Numbered from the stretch's first letter, positions 1 through 8,187 are shown. The stretch: 64,000 nucleotides of DNA from Lachnobacterium bovis (GCF_900111325.1 NZ_FOGW01000009.1:72130-136129); one strand, 5' to 3'. A program made the numbers and translations. The notes: generated from the sequence alone by a model not told the origin.

Positions 1-407
1 AACATTCCATCACAAGTTGCACAATAACTAACACCTTTACCTATTTTTTCTTCTTCACCTTCAAACTTCTTGCCTCTAACAATTCCACCTGTTTGAACAA
101 TTGCATACCCTTCATAAAAATCGCTTCCAGCACTAACCATCCAAGACTTACCATTTTTCATCGTATTTAAGACTCTTGCCTCTTTAATTTCTACCCCCAT
201 ATCCTTAGCATGCGAAACATAGATATCCATCAATTCCTTTCCTGTTTTTCCTGGTAAGCCTAAATAATTATCTATTTTTTCTGCTTTCATCAATGGATTT
301 TCTTCTAGACTAGTTCCCAAAACTAATGCGCTTCCGCCTCGTTGTCTAACATTTATTGCAGCTGACAGTCCAGCTGGTCCTGATCCTATAATAATTACAT
401 CATACAT
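1..407 (-). CDS. trxB: Thioredoxin reductase, 5' part (runs off the window)
   Basis: The first about 135 residues of an NADPH-dependent flavoprotein that reduces thioredoxin in the cytoplasm. The N-terminus MYDVIIIGSGPAGLSAA is the FAD-binding Rossmann GxGxxG motif, and the last visible residues are CATCDG, the redox-active CxxC of bacterial TrxB. The start ATG (405-407) has AGGAGG nine bases upstream. The rest of the gene lies before base 1. The thioredoxin gene at 3861-4172 is its likely substrate, and the ohrR gene lies between. A peroxide-regulator-like palindrome lies 195 bases upstream (602-613). A thioredoxin reductase-like ferredoxin-dependent enzyme cannot be excluded without the C-terminal half. 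Confidence 0.9.
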   Translation of the reverse strand, partial: MYDVIIIGSGPAGLSAAINVRQRGGSALVLGTSLEENPLMKAEKIDNYLGLPGKTGKELMDIYVSHAKDMGVEIKEARVLNTMKNGKSWMVSAGSDFYEGYAIVQTGGIVRGKKFEGEEEKIGKGVSYCATCDGM

Positions 408-601
408 GTTTTGTTTCCTCCTAATCTCTTAATTTTCATATTTTGTTATTTTTTTCTTTCAATTTATGTTATCTTTCAATTCATGCTATAAAGCATCCTT
501 AATTATTACATCTATTAGGGTTTGTTTATCGTAATATTTTACTATAAATATTACTCAATCGTCGTATTATTCTCCATAAACCTTTTACTACTTAAAATTC
601 A

Positions 602-613
602 ATTGTGCACAAT
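602..613. promoter_or_regulatory. Palindrome, possible OhrR-type operator
   Basis: ATTGTGCACAAT is a perfect 12-base palindrome in the divergent spacer between trxB and the EAL-domain gene. It differs only in its two central bases from the palindrome over the trxA -10 (4203-4216). I could not find a convincing -35/-10 pair overlapping it, so the promoter it would serve is unresolved. The remainder of the 327-base spacer is AT-rich with no small ORF I could support. Confidence 0.4.
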
Positions 614-673
614 CTTTTTTTAGATTACTTTATTTCTTTTTATATGTCAAGATTATTTCTACTTTGTTTATAT

Positions 674-701
674 TTGTTTATAAATTACCGAAAAATATAA
701 T
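674..701 (+). promoter_or_regulatory. Candidate promoter of the EAL-domain gene
   Basis: A perfect TATAAT (696-701) with a poor -35 TTGTTT (674-679) at 16 bases spacing. It would give a leader of roughly 27 bases before the TTG start at 735. Confidence 0.45.
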
Positions 702-734
702 GTGAAATGAAAATATGAATGTAGGTGAACTATT

Positions 735-3080
735 TTGAACTTTAATATAAATATAGGCATTTTATTTTTTTCTTTTTTAATATTGTCAGTCTGTTTAATA
801 AGTACATTTAAAATTCAAAAAAAAGCTGCAAGTAGCGTACGCCCTTTTATTGCAGCTGTACTTTTTATACACATTGATACCTTTTTATTAATTGCATATA
901 ACTCTGATTGTATTGCCAATATTGCTTTTGTTCTTTACTTTATTGCAATTGATTGGACCTTGTTATCACTATTTTTCTTTTGTTCCACATATACAAAATA
1001 CATTTTTTACAAAGATGCTGTTCATAAAGTTTTAACCACGCTCACTATACTAGATTCTATTTCATTGCTTTTTAATTTTAAATTTCATCATGTTTTTAAA
1101 ATAACAAATGCTCAACTTATTTTTACCCGTGGTGAGCTTTATATAACAACTTATTGGGGATTTACTTTGCATTTTACCATAATTTTCATCATTTTAGCTT
1201 TCTCATTTGGAATATTAATATATAAAATAATAAGCACTCCATTTTCATATTTTCACAAGTACATTTTTATTGGATTGTTTGTGTTTATCTCTATAATTTT
1301 TGATTTATTACATATTTTTGAGTCATCTGATCCCATTTTACCAATAATTGGATACTCTTTTTCAGCGTTATTAGTTTATTATTTTTCGTTTTTTTATGTT
1401 CCAAAAAGATTACTTGAATATATGCTTTCACAAGTAATATCCAATTTTTCTGATGCTATGATTTTCTGTGATATTGATAATACTTGCATATACATGAACG
1501 ATGCCGCTCTAAATTTACTTGGTCTTACTGAAAATAAGATTTATCTTAGCCAAGAAATTTTAAAAATATGGGTTAACAATCCACACCTTGGGGAAATTTC
1601 AGATGATTTTACTTGTTTTTGTTCTCGAATGGTTAATAATAAACTTTTGCATCTACAAATAGATTACCACAACGTTTATAACAATAAAAACAAACGCATA
1701 AGTTCTTACTATCAAATTATAGATAAAACTGAATCTGTTGATATTTTGGAAAAACAACGCTATCTTGCTATTCACGATACTGTAACTGGCGTTTATAATA
1801 CAACTCATTTTTTTAAGGTTGTTAGAGACTATATTGAAGAATTCCCTCAATTTAGATATCTTGCCGTTGTTGTTTCAATCAATCAATTCAAACTTATAAA
1901 TGATGTTTTTGGCTCATTCATCGGCGATGATGTCTTACATATGACAGCTACTGGTTTAAAAAAACTTAGTAAAAAACATGAAATTTTATACGGAAGAGTA
2001 AGTAGTAATAAATTCGGATTTTTAATAAAAAGAAATGAATTTAAAGACCTTGAAATTAAAGAGCTTTTTACAAATTTAGCTGACAACTATAACAAAATAT
2101 ATTACCCTATCGTTTATAAAATAGGAATTTACGAAATAACAGATGATAGAATTCCTATTACCTTGATGTTTGAGCATTGTATTCAGGCTATTGAAAGTTT
2201 GAAAAATAATTACAATCACCAAATAACAAAATATAGTCAACATCTTGATAGACAGTTACTTTGGGAAAAAGAAGTTAGTGAAGGCATTACAAATGCCATT
2301 AATAATAACGAACTCCTATTGTATCTTCAACCTCAGGTTACAAAAGATGATTTAGTGGTCGGTGCCGAAGTACTAGTTAGATGGCAACATCTTATCAAAG
2401 GCTTACTCTATCCTAATCAATTTATTCCTATATTGGAAAAGACAGGAACAATTATCGAATTAGATAAATTTATGTGGGAAAGTAGTTGTAAATTACTATC
2501 AGATTGGAAAAAAGAAGGCCGTAAAAACCAATTAGGTGACGATTTATATCTCTCGCTTAACATTTCTCCTATGGATTTTTACTTTTTAGATGTTCATAGT
2601 GAATTTATTCGTTTAACAAAAAAATACGATTTATCGCCTCATACACTACGTCTTGAAATTACTGAGGATGTTTTGATGAAGGATATCGATCGAAAGATTT
2701 CTGTCGTTCAAAAACTTAAAAACGATGGATTTACAATTGAAATTGATAATTTTGGAAATTCCTATACTTTTTTAAATATTTTAAAAGACTTACCTATCGA
2801 TGTTTTAAAACTAGAAATGTCATTTTTATATGAAACAAGAGAACCAGAAAAAAACCACTCTATTTTAGAACATCTAATACATCTTGTTCGCGAACTAGGG
2901 CTAACTGTAATTACAGAAGGTATTGAAGTAAAAGAACAGGTACCATTTTTATCAAAAATGGGCTGCGATTTGTTCCAAGGTTTTTATTTTTCAACACCTC
3001 TACCTGCAGATGAATTTGAAGCTAAATATACTATTTCAACTAAAAATGCAGTTTTACCTTCTGATGAAAAAGAATTATAA
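735..3080 (+). CDS. Membrane-bound PAS-GGDEF-EAL protein (cyclic-di-GMP related)
   Basis: A 781-residue sensor. Residues about 5-225 form seven hydrophobic segments like the 7TM region of some histidine kinases, followed by a PAS-like region (about 235-330), a GGDEF fold (about 345-500) and an EAL domain (about 515-765). The GGDEF signature is replaced by SSNKF (about residue 423), so no diguanylate cyclase activity is expected. In the EAL domain the metal and catalytic positions are mostly kept: Glu of AEVL (EAL becomes EVL), Asn of NIS, Glu of EITE, Lys of VLKLE, Glu of TEGIE and Gln of FQGF. However DDFG is DNFG, with one metal-binding Asp replaced, and the following loop is altered. It could be a weak phosphodiesterase or a c-di-GMP receptor. 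The start is TTG with AGGTGA seven bases upstream; the nearby ATG at 719 is out of frame. It is monocistronic. Confidence 0.85.
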   Translation: MNFNINIGILFFSFLILSVCLISTFKIQKKAASSVRPFIAAVLFIHIDTFLLIAYNSDCIANIAFVLYFIAIDWTLLSLFFFCSTYTKYIFYKDAVHKVLTTLTILDSISLLFNFKFHHVFKITNAQLIFTRGELYITTYWGFTLHFTIIFIILAFSFGILIYKIISTPFSYFHKYIFIGLFVFISIIFDLLHIFESSDPILPIIGYSFSALLVYYFSFFYVPKRLLEYMLSQVISNFSDAMIFCDIDNTCIYMNDAALNLLGLTENKIYLSQEILKIWVNNPHLGEISDDFTCFCSRMVNNKLLHLQIDYHNVYNNKNKRISSYYQIIDKTESVDILEKQRYLAIHDTVTGVYNTTHFFKVVRDYIEEFPQFRYLAVVVSINQFKLINDVFGSFIGDDVLHMTATGLKKLSKKHEILYGRVSSNKFGFLIKRNEFKDLEIKELFTNLADNYNKIYYPIVYKIGIYEITDDRIPITLMFEHCIQAIESLKNNYNHQITKYSQHLDRQLLWEKEVSEGITNAINNNELLLYLQPQVTKDDLVVGAEVLVRWQHLIKGLLYPNQFIPILEKTGTIIELDKFMWESSCKLLSDWKKEGRKNQLGDDLYLSLNISPMDFYFLDVHSEFIRLTKKYDLSPHTLRLEITEDVLMKDIDRKISVVQKLKNDGFTIEIDNFGNSYTFLNILKDLPIDVLKLEMSFLYETREPEKNHSILEHLIHLVRELGLTVITEGIEVKEQVPFLSKMGCDLFQGFYFSTPLPADEFEAKYTISTKNAVLPSDEKEL

Positions 3081-3133
3081 ACTTTATCACTACTTTTATT
3101 GATATTATTTCTAATTATCGAAAACATTACAAA

Positions 3134-3170
3134 AAGGTGCAAGTTGTTGTTACTCTTGCACCTTAATTTA
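3134..3170 (+). terminator. Hairpin after the EAL-domain gene
   Basis: A perfect 10-base stem, AAGGTGCAAG (3134-3143) with CTTGCACCTT (3155-3164), followed by AATTTATATT. The T-tract is interrupted, so termination may be weak. Confidence 0.65.
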
Positions 3171-3250
3171 TATTCACACAATATTATAAACTTATATAGT
3201 TTGATTTATGACATTATAACTTTATAACTTTATAACTTTCTACCATGTTC

Positions 3251-3289
3251 TCTATACTTCTATTTTTATCTCTATACTTCTATTTTTAG
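3251..3289. repeat. Short direct repeat, 20-base period, two copies
   Basis: TCTATACTTCTATTTTTA occurs twice in tandem (from 3251 and 3271). Just upstream (3213-3240) TTATAACTTT is repeated three times. No coding or structural meaning is visible. Confidence 0.7.
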
Positions 3290-3332
3290 AACTCTTCTTA
3301 GCTTCTTTTTTTGAATTTTATCAGCTCCGATT

Positions 3333-3764
3333 TTAGAATTCTTCTAACATCTTGTACAATATTTTATATAACATTCTCGCTTCTTCTGGCTCTAAATTGA
3401 TACAACCTTTCATTTTCTGTGGAACTTCTACCGCTATATCTCTTAATGCTAAGCCACTTTGAGTTATGTTAACATTTAACAAACGCTCATCTTCTTTACA
3501 TCTTTCTCTTGTTAATAATCCTTTTGCTTCTAACTTTTTTAAAACTGGTGTAAGTGTCCCCGAATCTAAAAAAAGACACTCCCCTAATGTTTTAACATTT
3601 AATGATTTCTTTTCCCACAAAACCAACATCGTAATGTATTGTGTATATGTCAAATCAAGTTTCTCAAGTATCGGATTATAACGTCTTATTATCTCTTTTG
3701 AACATGCATACAAGGGAAAACATAGCTGATTTTCAATTTTTAATGATTCATATTTATCACTCAT
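3333..3764 (-). CDS. ohrR: MarR-family organic peroxide sensor
   Basis: A 143-residue winged-helix repressor that senses organic hydroperoxides. It aligns with Bacillus subtilis OhrR as I remember it: the N-terminal LKIENQLCFPLYA places the peroxide-sensing Cys at position 15, and the two tyrosines that hold the reactive thiolate, Tyr29 and Tyr40, are in place. LDSGTLTPVLKKLEAKGLL is the recognition helix region. There are extra cysteines (Cys21, and near ECLFL, RERC and KGC), which could allow a two-Cys mechanism. No ohrA peroxidase gene is in the window; the neighbours are trxA (96 bases upstream, same strand) and trxB. Its function as OhrR is strongly supported by sequence; its target genes are inferred from the palindromes at 602-613 and 4203-4216. 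Confidence 0.88.
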   Translation of the reverse strand: MSDKYESLKIENQLCFPLYACSKEIIRRYNPILEKLDLTYTQYITMLVLWEKKSLNVKTLGECLFLDSGTLTPVLKKLEAKGLLTRERCKEDERLLNVNITQSGLALRDIAVEVPQKMKGCINLEPEEARMLYKILYKMLEEF

Positions 3765-3860
3765 TCTGTACCTCGACTTCTTACTACCTTAAAAACTTTA
3801 TCTGTATATATTATCTTTTTTCGGTATATTATAACTAGTCGTTACATTTTATATTTTTAA

Positions 3861-4172
3861 CTACTTATTTACGAACTCAATGATTTCTTCTTTACTGTGA
3901 AAACCTACTAGTCTATCCACTTCTTTACCATCTTTAAACAAAACTAAGCATGGAATATTTGTAATAACATATTTTTGTGCTAATACGTGATCACTATCTA
4001 CATTAACTTTTCCAATTTTAAATGTATCATTTTCTTCTGCGATTTCTGATAAAACTGGCGAAAGCATTTTGCATGGGCCGCACCAATCTGCCCAAAAATC
4101 TACTAAAACAGGGCTATCTGAATTTATTACTTCCTCTTCAAAATTTGATTTTTTTATAATTAACTCTTTCAT
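3861..4172 (-). CDS. trxA: Thioredoxin
   Basis: A 103-residue cytoplasmic thiol-disulfide oxidoreductase. FWADWCGPCKMLSP carries the WCGPC active site at about residues 31-35, and the cis-proline loop is NIPCLVLF. The Cys before LVLF is unusual next to the cis-Pro. Length and fold order match classical thioredoxin. The start has GGAGG seven bases upstream. The promoter is close to consensus and carries a palindrome of the OhrR type over its -10. Its reductase partner is probably the trxB gene at the window edge. Confidence 0.95.
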   Translation of the reverse strand: MKELIIKKSNFEEEVINSDSPVLVDFWADWCGPCKMLSPVLSEIAEENDTFKIGKVNVDSDHVLAQKYVITNIPCLVLFKDGKEVDRLVGFHSKEEIIEFVNK

Positions 4173-4202
4173 TTATTACCTCCGAACAATATCTTGTAAA
4201 AA

Positions 4203-4232
4203 AATTGTATACAATTAATTCTTTGTTGTCAA
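4203..4232 (-). promoter_or_regulatory. trxA promoter with overlapping palindromic operator
   Basis: Reading the minus strand: -35 TTGACA (4227-4232, perfect), 17-base spacer, -10 TACAAT (4204-4209). The -10 sits inside AATTGTATACAATT, a perfect 14-base palindrome at 4203-4216. Known OhrR operators of the Bacillus type are built from TACAATT/AATTGTA half-sites, and ohrR is the adjacent gene, so OhrR repression of trxA is a reasonable inference. Confidence 0.75.
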
Positions 4233-4463
4233 CTCCACTTCTTTTCAACACTCTCTAGTATTATAACGACATAAATGCGCTAAAAATCTACCCTTTTGAG
4301 GTAATTGTTTTCTATGTTTTGTGTTTTTTAATTTATTTTAATTTAATTTTTATTTTATTCTATCGTTTATTCAGTCATATTTTCTTTTAAATTTTAATAA
4401 ATTAACTTTTATTTCACTGATTCTTTATTTTATTTTTAATTTTTAATATGCAAGTAGAAAAAA

Positions 4464-4493
4464 ACAGTTTTAAGACAAAAAAAGACAGTTTCA
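4464..4493 (+). promoter_or_regulatory. Two direct repeats of LytTR/AgrA-like spacing
   Basis: ACAGTTTTA at 4464-4472 and ACAGTTTCA at 4485-4493, 21 bases apart, i.e. nine-base boxes separated by 12 bases. That spacing and the ACAGTT core match binding-site pairs of LytTR-domain response regulators such as AgrA; the last three positions of each box fit the consensus less well. The pair ends 11 bases upstream of a candidate -35. Confidence 0.45.
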
Positions 4494-4504
4494 CGTCAAA
4501 AAAA

Positions 4505-4533
4505 TTCCAAGCTAAAATTTTGTGCTATATTAT
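4505..4533 (+). promoter_or_regulatory. Candidate activator-dependent promoter
   Basis: -35 TTCCAA (4505-4510, poor), 17-base spacer, -10 TATTAT (4528-4533, five of six). A poor -35 with a good -10 directly downstream of paired boxes is what an activated promoter looks like. The predicted start is near 4540. Confidence 0.45.
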
Positions 4534-4539
4534 AACCAT

Positions 4540-4658
4540 AAGGAGTAACGATAGGGGAGTAAAAATAGTTACAAATTTGGGTGTATAAATATTATAAGGG
4601 ATGGAAGATCCGATTTGATTTAGGGGTAGGTCATTTCGGATTTTCTTTTGTATTTTTA
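4540..4658 (+). ncRNA. Candidate small RNA, promoter to terminator with no ORF
   Basis: The transcribed stretch starts G-rich (AAGGAG, GGGGAG) and ends in a hairpin: GAAGATCCGA (4604-4613) pairs with TCGGATTTTC (4636-4645), with one G-T pair and a further three-base inner stem, followed by a T-rich tail to about 4658. The SD-like purine runs are not followed by a usable start codon; the only longer frame (GTG at 4581) has no ribosome binding site and runs through the terminator. It matches no riboswitch family I recognise. The whole 596-base gap between trxA and the transporters has no supported coding gene. Confidence 0.4.
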
Positions 4659-4710
4659 TTTTTATTTTACCAGCTCTTTTTTCTACTAACCTGGTGTTAG
4701 TATTTAAAAC

Positions 4711-4755
4711 AAAAAACTGCTCTAGGATTTAAATTTTCCTAGAGCAGCTTTTTTT
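4711..4755. terminator. Two-way intrinsic terminator
   Basis: A perfect 11-base stem, CTGCTCTAGGA (4717-4727) with TCCTAGAGCAG (4737-4747), flanked by A6 on the left and CT7 on the right. It can end both the transporter operon on the minus strand and any plus-strand transcript from 4540. Confidence 0.9.
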
Positions 4756-4768
4756 ATGTAAGTACTAA

Positions 4769-6172
4769 TTAAAAAATTCCAATTGATTGTAAAAATAGTA
4801 TAAACATTACAACTGGTGCAACGTATTTTATCATCACTCGATAAACAATCTTTCTTCTGAATTTTTCTCCGTTTTTACAAACTTCATTAACTACCCAATC
4901 TGGGCCGACTATCCATCCAATTAAGATTGCTGAAATACATGAAATTAATGGCATTAAGAAACTATTACTAATATAATCCATAATGTCTAATAACTGACCA
5001 TTTGATCCATTTGGCAACTTAACATCGAAATAAAGTACATTATAGCCCAAGCAAACAACAATTGAAGCAATCATGTAAATTGCTGTTAAAATTAATGTTA
5101 TTTTCTTTCTAGAAACTTTAAACAATTCCATACAATTTGCTACTAATGTTTCTAAAACAGAAATGCAGGATGAAAGTGCTGCGAAAAATACCATTACAAA
5201 AAATACTAATCCTATGATTTTTCCAGCAATTCCCATTTCATTAAAAACTTTTGGTAATGATATAAAAATCAAACCTGGACCGGCAGACATTCCTTCTACT
5301 CCTGAGAAAACATAAATACTTGGAATAATCATTAAACCTGCAAAAAATGCTGCTGCTGTATCAAAAATTTCGATCTGAGATACTGCTTTATTTAAATCAA
5401 TATCATCTTTTACATATGATCCATAAGTTATCATAATTCCCATTGAAACACTAAGTGAGAAAAACAACTGACTCATTGCATCCAAAAGGATTTGCAAAAA
5501 TTTCTTAATTGTTAATCCGTGAAAATCAGGAATAACATATACTTTGAATCCTTCTAATCCTGTTCTAGTTACATGTTTACCATTGGCTAAGGTTACATCA
5601 TGAGATAATGTCAATGAGTAAATTGCAATTCCTACAATAATCAAAAATAATCCTGGCATAATAATTTTCGAGAACTTTTCAATTCCTTTTTCAACTCCCA
5701 AAAATACAATTATGGATGTTAATGTCATAAAAAATAACATCAAAATAATTGGCGATGCCTTAGATGTGATAAAGTCCGTAAAATAATTATCTTTTATCGC
5801 ATCCTTACTATTATTGGTAAGATAAATCACAATATATTTTGTAATCCATCCACCAATAATTGCATAATAGGTCATAATAAGAGCTGGAACTAAAAATGTA
5901 ATATAACCTAAAAATTTCCATCCAGATTTCATTTGACCGTATGCATAAATTGAACTCATTTTGGTTTTTCGACCTATTGCTAAATCACTAGTCAAAAGTG
6001 TAAATCCAAAAGTAAGTACTAATGCAAAATAAATAAGTAAAAATAATCCACCGCCATCTTTGGCCGTAAGGTAAGGAAATCTCCAAATATTTCCTACACC
6101 CACTGCACTTCCCGCTGCAGCCATTACAAAACCTAACTGTCCCGAAAATCCACCTTTTTTCTTATTTTTCAT
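4769..6172 (-). CDS. Na+-dependent amino acid transporter, NSS/SNF family (second gene)
   Basis: A 467-residue inner-membrane symporter of the neurotransmitter:sodium symporter family. The N-terminus carries the family signature GFVMAAAGSAVGVGNIWRFPYL, the unwound TM1 region that binds Na+ and substrate. About 11 or 12 hydrophobic segments follow, as in bacterial TnaT/MhsT-like members. PGLIFISLPKVF in the second half and the TM8 region SSCISVLE are also family-like. Substrate is probably an amino acid but cannot be read from the sequence. It lies 20 bases after its paralogue with GGAGATTTAGA before the ATG, so the two are one operon ending at the terminator 4711-4755. Confidence 0.88.
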   Translation of the reverse strand: MKNKKKGGFSGQLGFVMAAAGSAVGVGNIWRFPYLTAKDGGGLFLLIYFALVLTFGFTLLTSDLAIGRKTKMSSIYAYGQMKSGWKFLGYITFLVPALIMTYYAIIGGWITKYIVIYLTNNSKDAIKDNYFTDFITSKASPIILMLFFMTLTSIIVFLGVEKGIEKFSKIIMPGLFLIIVGIAIYSLTLSHDVTLANGKHVTRTGLEGFKVYVIPDFHGLTIKKFLQILLDAMSQLFFSLSVSMGIMITYGSYVKDDIDLNKAVSQIEIFDTAAAFFAGLMIIPSIYVFSGVEGMSAGPGLIFISLPKVFNEMGIAGKIIGLVFFVMVFFAALSSCISVLETLVANCMELFKVSRKKITLILTAIYMIASIVVCLGYNVLYFDVKLPNGSNGQLLDIMDYISNSFLMPLISCISAILIGWIVGPDWVVNEVCKNGEKFRRKIVYRVMIKYVAPVVMFILFLQSIGIF

Positions 6173-6192
6173 TCTAAATCTCCATCTCTTTA

Positions 6193-7557
6193 TTATAATT
6201 TAAACATCTCTACATTGAATGCACCAAGTATTGATGTTACCAAAATAACAATTAAAAATATAATGGCAACATATTTAATTACAAATCTATAAACTCTTCT
6301 TCTTCTAAACTCTGAAGTTTCCATAATTTCTTCTTCGATTTTATCAATCTTAACAACTTTTAATACCAATAAACATGTGGCAATCGCTGCGATTGGCATC
6401 ATTACTGAGTTTGTTAAAAAGTCAAAAAATGAAAGAATATCCATATCAAAGATTTTAACAGCTGATAATACATTAAATCCTAACGCTGATAACATACCAA
6501 GTAACAACATAATTGTTGTTGTAACTGTAGCTGCTCTTTTTCTTGTAAAATGTAATTCATCTTCAAGAGTAGAAACAACACTTTCTGCTAACGCAACAGA
6601 ACTTGTAACTGCTGCAAGTAATACTAATAAGAAAAATACAATTCCAATAACTCTACCAAATCCCATGCTATTAAACACTTTAGGTAACGCAACAAACATT
6701 AAACCTGGTCCTGCATTAAGATTTTTACCACCATCAAATGCAAATACTGCAGGAATAACCATAAGACCTGCTAATATAGCAATTGCTGTATCGAAAATTT
6801 CAACTTGTTTTGTTGTTTTTTCAATATCAATATCTTTTTCCATATATGATCCAAATGTATATAAAATACCCATAGCAATTGATAATGAATAAAACATCTG
6901 GCCTAATGCCGCAACTACAGTCTTATACGAAAACTGTTTAAAGTTTGGAATCAAGAAATATTTTACACCTTCGATTGCTCCTGGTCTTGTTACTGAATAA
7001 AATACAATTACTATCGCTAAAAATACTAATATAGGCATCATTATTTTAGAAACTGCCTCAATACCATTTTTAACTCCACCAAAAATTATTATCATTGTTA
7101 AAATTGCAAACAACACAAACCAAAATACTTGCTGTTGTGCTGAGCCTATAAAATTATTAAATGCATCTGCCTTAGATGCTGTATTTCCTTGTCCTGTTAA
7201 ATAAATAAATAAATATCTCATTACCCAGCCACCAATAACTGAATAATATGGAACTATTAATAACGGAATGATTGCATTAAGCCAGCCACCAGCTCTTAAC
7301 CACTTAGGTGCTCCTAAATATTTAAACGCTCCTACAGGACTTTTCTCTGTTGATCTTCCTAATGTTGATTCAGTCATAATCATTGTATAACCAAATGTAA
7401 ATGCTAAAATTAAATATACTAATAAAAATATTCCTCCGCCGTATTTCGCCGCTAGATAAGGGAATCTCCAAATATTACCTAATCCAACTGCACTTCCAGC
7501 TGCTGCAAGTACAAATCCTAGCTTGCTCGAAAACTTACTTCTGGGTTTCTTCTCCAT
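6193..7557 (-). CDS. Na+-dependent amino acid transporter, NSS/SNF family (first gene)
   Basis: A 454-residue paralogue of the downstream gene, with the same signature GFVLAAAGSAVGLGNIWRFPYLA and about 11 or 12 membrane segments. I chose the ATG at 7555-7557 (MEKKPRSKFSSK) because GAGAGGAAAAG precedes it; an upstream in-frame ATG would add 15 polar residues without a better ribosome binding site. PGLMFVALPKVF and the TM8 segment SSVALAESVVS resemble the sister protein. The two together could form two separate homomeric transporters with different substrates. Transcription starts from a near-perfect promoter with a palindrome in its spacer. Confidence 0.88.
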   Translation of the reverse strand: MEKKPRSKFSSKLGFVLAAAGSAVGLGNIWRFPYLAAKYGGGIFLLVYLILAFTFGYTMIMTESTLGRSTEKSPVGAFKYLGAPKWLRAGGWLNAIIPLLIVPYYSVIGGWVMRYLFIYLTGQGNTASKADAFNNFIGSAQQQVFWFVLFAILTMIIIFGGVKNGIEAVSKIMMPILVFLAIVIVFYSVTRPGAIEGVKYFLIPNFKQFSYKTVVAALGQMFYSLSIAMGILYTFGSYMEKDIDIEKTTKQVEIFDTAIAILAGLMVIPAVFAFDGGKNLNAGPGLMFVALPKVFNSMGFGRVIGIVFFLLVLLAAVTSSVALAESVVSTLEDELHFTRKRAATVTTTIMLLLGMLSALGFNVLSAVKIFDMDILSFFDFLTNSVMMPIAAIATCLLVLKVVKIDKIEEEIMETSEFRRRRVYRFVIKYVAIIFLIVILVTSILGAFNVEMFKL

Positions 7558-7681
7558 AATTCTTTTCCTCTCTTTATCTCTTCCTATACCAGAGGTATTC
7601 ATGAACCAAAACGTACTATAATTAATTTTTCATGAAAATTTGTTATATGATAATTTCAGATTATATCTCTAGTATCTAATA

Positions 7682-7710
7682 ATTATACACATTAACGCGT
7701 TAAATGTCTA
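7682..7710 (-). promoter_or_regulatory. NSS operon promoter with 12-base operator palindrome
   Basis: Minus strand: -35 TAGACA (7705-7710), 17-base spacer, -10 TATAAT (7682-7687). The spacer holds TTAACGCGTTAA (7692-7703), a perfect palindrome placed exactly where a repressor would block RNA polymerase. A CG-centred palindrome of this size recalls LacI/GalR-type operators, but the regulator is unknown. Confidence 0.8.
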
Positions 7711-7754
7711 CATTTATTTGTATTATAGAGAAGATTTTTCTTTGTTTTTTTTGG

Positions 7755-7787
7755 AAAAAAAGTGGAATACCTAAAGAAGTATTCCAC
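7755..7787 (-). terminator. Terminator of the pantothenate operon
   Basis: GTGGAATAC (7779-7787 on the minus strand) pairs with GTATTCCAC (7762-7770), loop of eight bases, followed by T7 on the minus strand. It lies just after panD. Confidence 0.92.
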
Positions 7788-7794
7788 CCAAAAA

Positions 7795-8187
7795 TTAATC
7801 CATATCTTCTAATTTTCCATGTTTTTCATAACATGTTTTTCTTGTAATATGATTGTTTGCATCCACAAATACAACCTGAGGTTTATGTTCCTTTACCTCT
7901 TTTTCATCAACTGATGCATAACACATAATGATTACATGATCATTCACCTGAACTTCTCTTGCTGCCGCACCGTTTAAGCAAATCATTCCGCTTCCTCTTT
8001 CTCCAGCAATTGTGTATGTTTCAAAACGATTTCCGTTCTCAACATCTGCTATATGCACCATTTCGTATTCATTAATTCCTGCAGCCTCTAACAAGTCTGC
8101 ATCAATTGTAATACTCCCAACATAATCTAAGGCAGCTTGTGTTACTACTGCTCTATGTATTTTTCCTTTTAACATTGTAAGATTCAT
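7795..8187 (-). CDS. panD: Aspartate 1-decarboxylase
   Basis: A 130-residue proenzyme that makes beta-alanine from aspartate for pantothenate. The self-cleavage site Gly24-Ser25 is in DYVGSITID; the new N-terminal Ser becomes the pyruvoyl cofactor. IDADLLEAAGI and the ENGNRFETY segment, and GAAAREVQVNDHVIIM, are family hallmarks. It is a few residues longer at the C-terminus than the E. coli enzyme. It is the last gene of the operon, 63 bases after panC, and followed directly by a strong terminator. Confidence 0.96.
   Translation of the reverse strand: MNLTMLKGKIHRAVVTQAALDYVGSITIDADLLEAAGINEYEMVHIADVENGNRFETYTIAGERGSGMICLNGAAAREVQVNDHVIIMCYASVDEKEVKEHKPQVVFVDANNHITRKTCYEKHGKLEDMD

Noticed and set aside
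3780..3860. OhrR operator in the ohrR upstream region
   Set aside because: A TATAAT is present, but no AATTGT/ACAATT palindrome; autoregulation is not supported by the sequence.
4581..4700. GTG-started frame of about 39 codons in the trxA-transporter gap
   Set aside because: No SD before the GTG, and the frame crosses the hairpin and T-rich tail of the candidate RNA.
6377..6892. 171-codon open frame on the plus strand
   Set aside because: It is antisense to a clear NSS transporter, has no ribosome binding site and no recognisable product.
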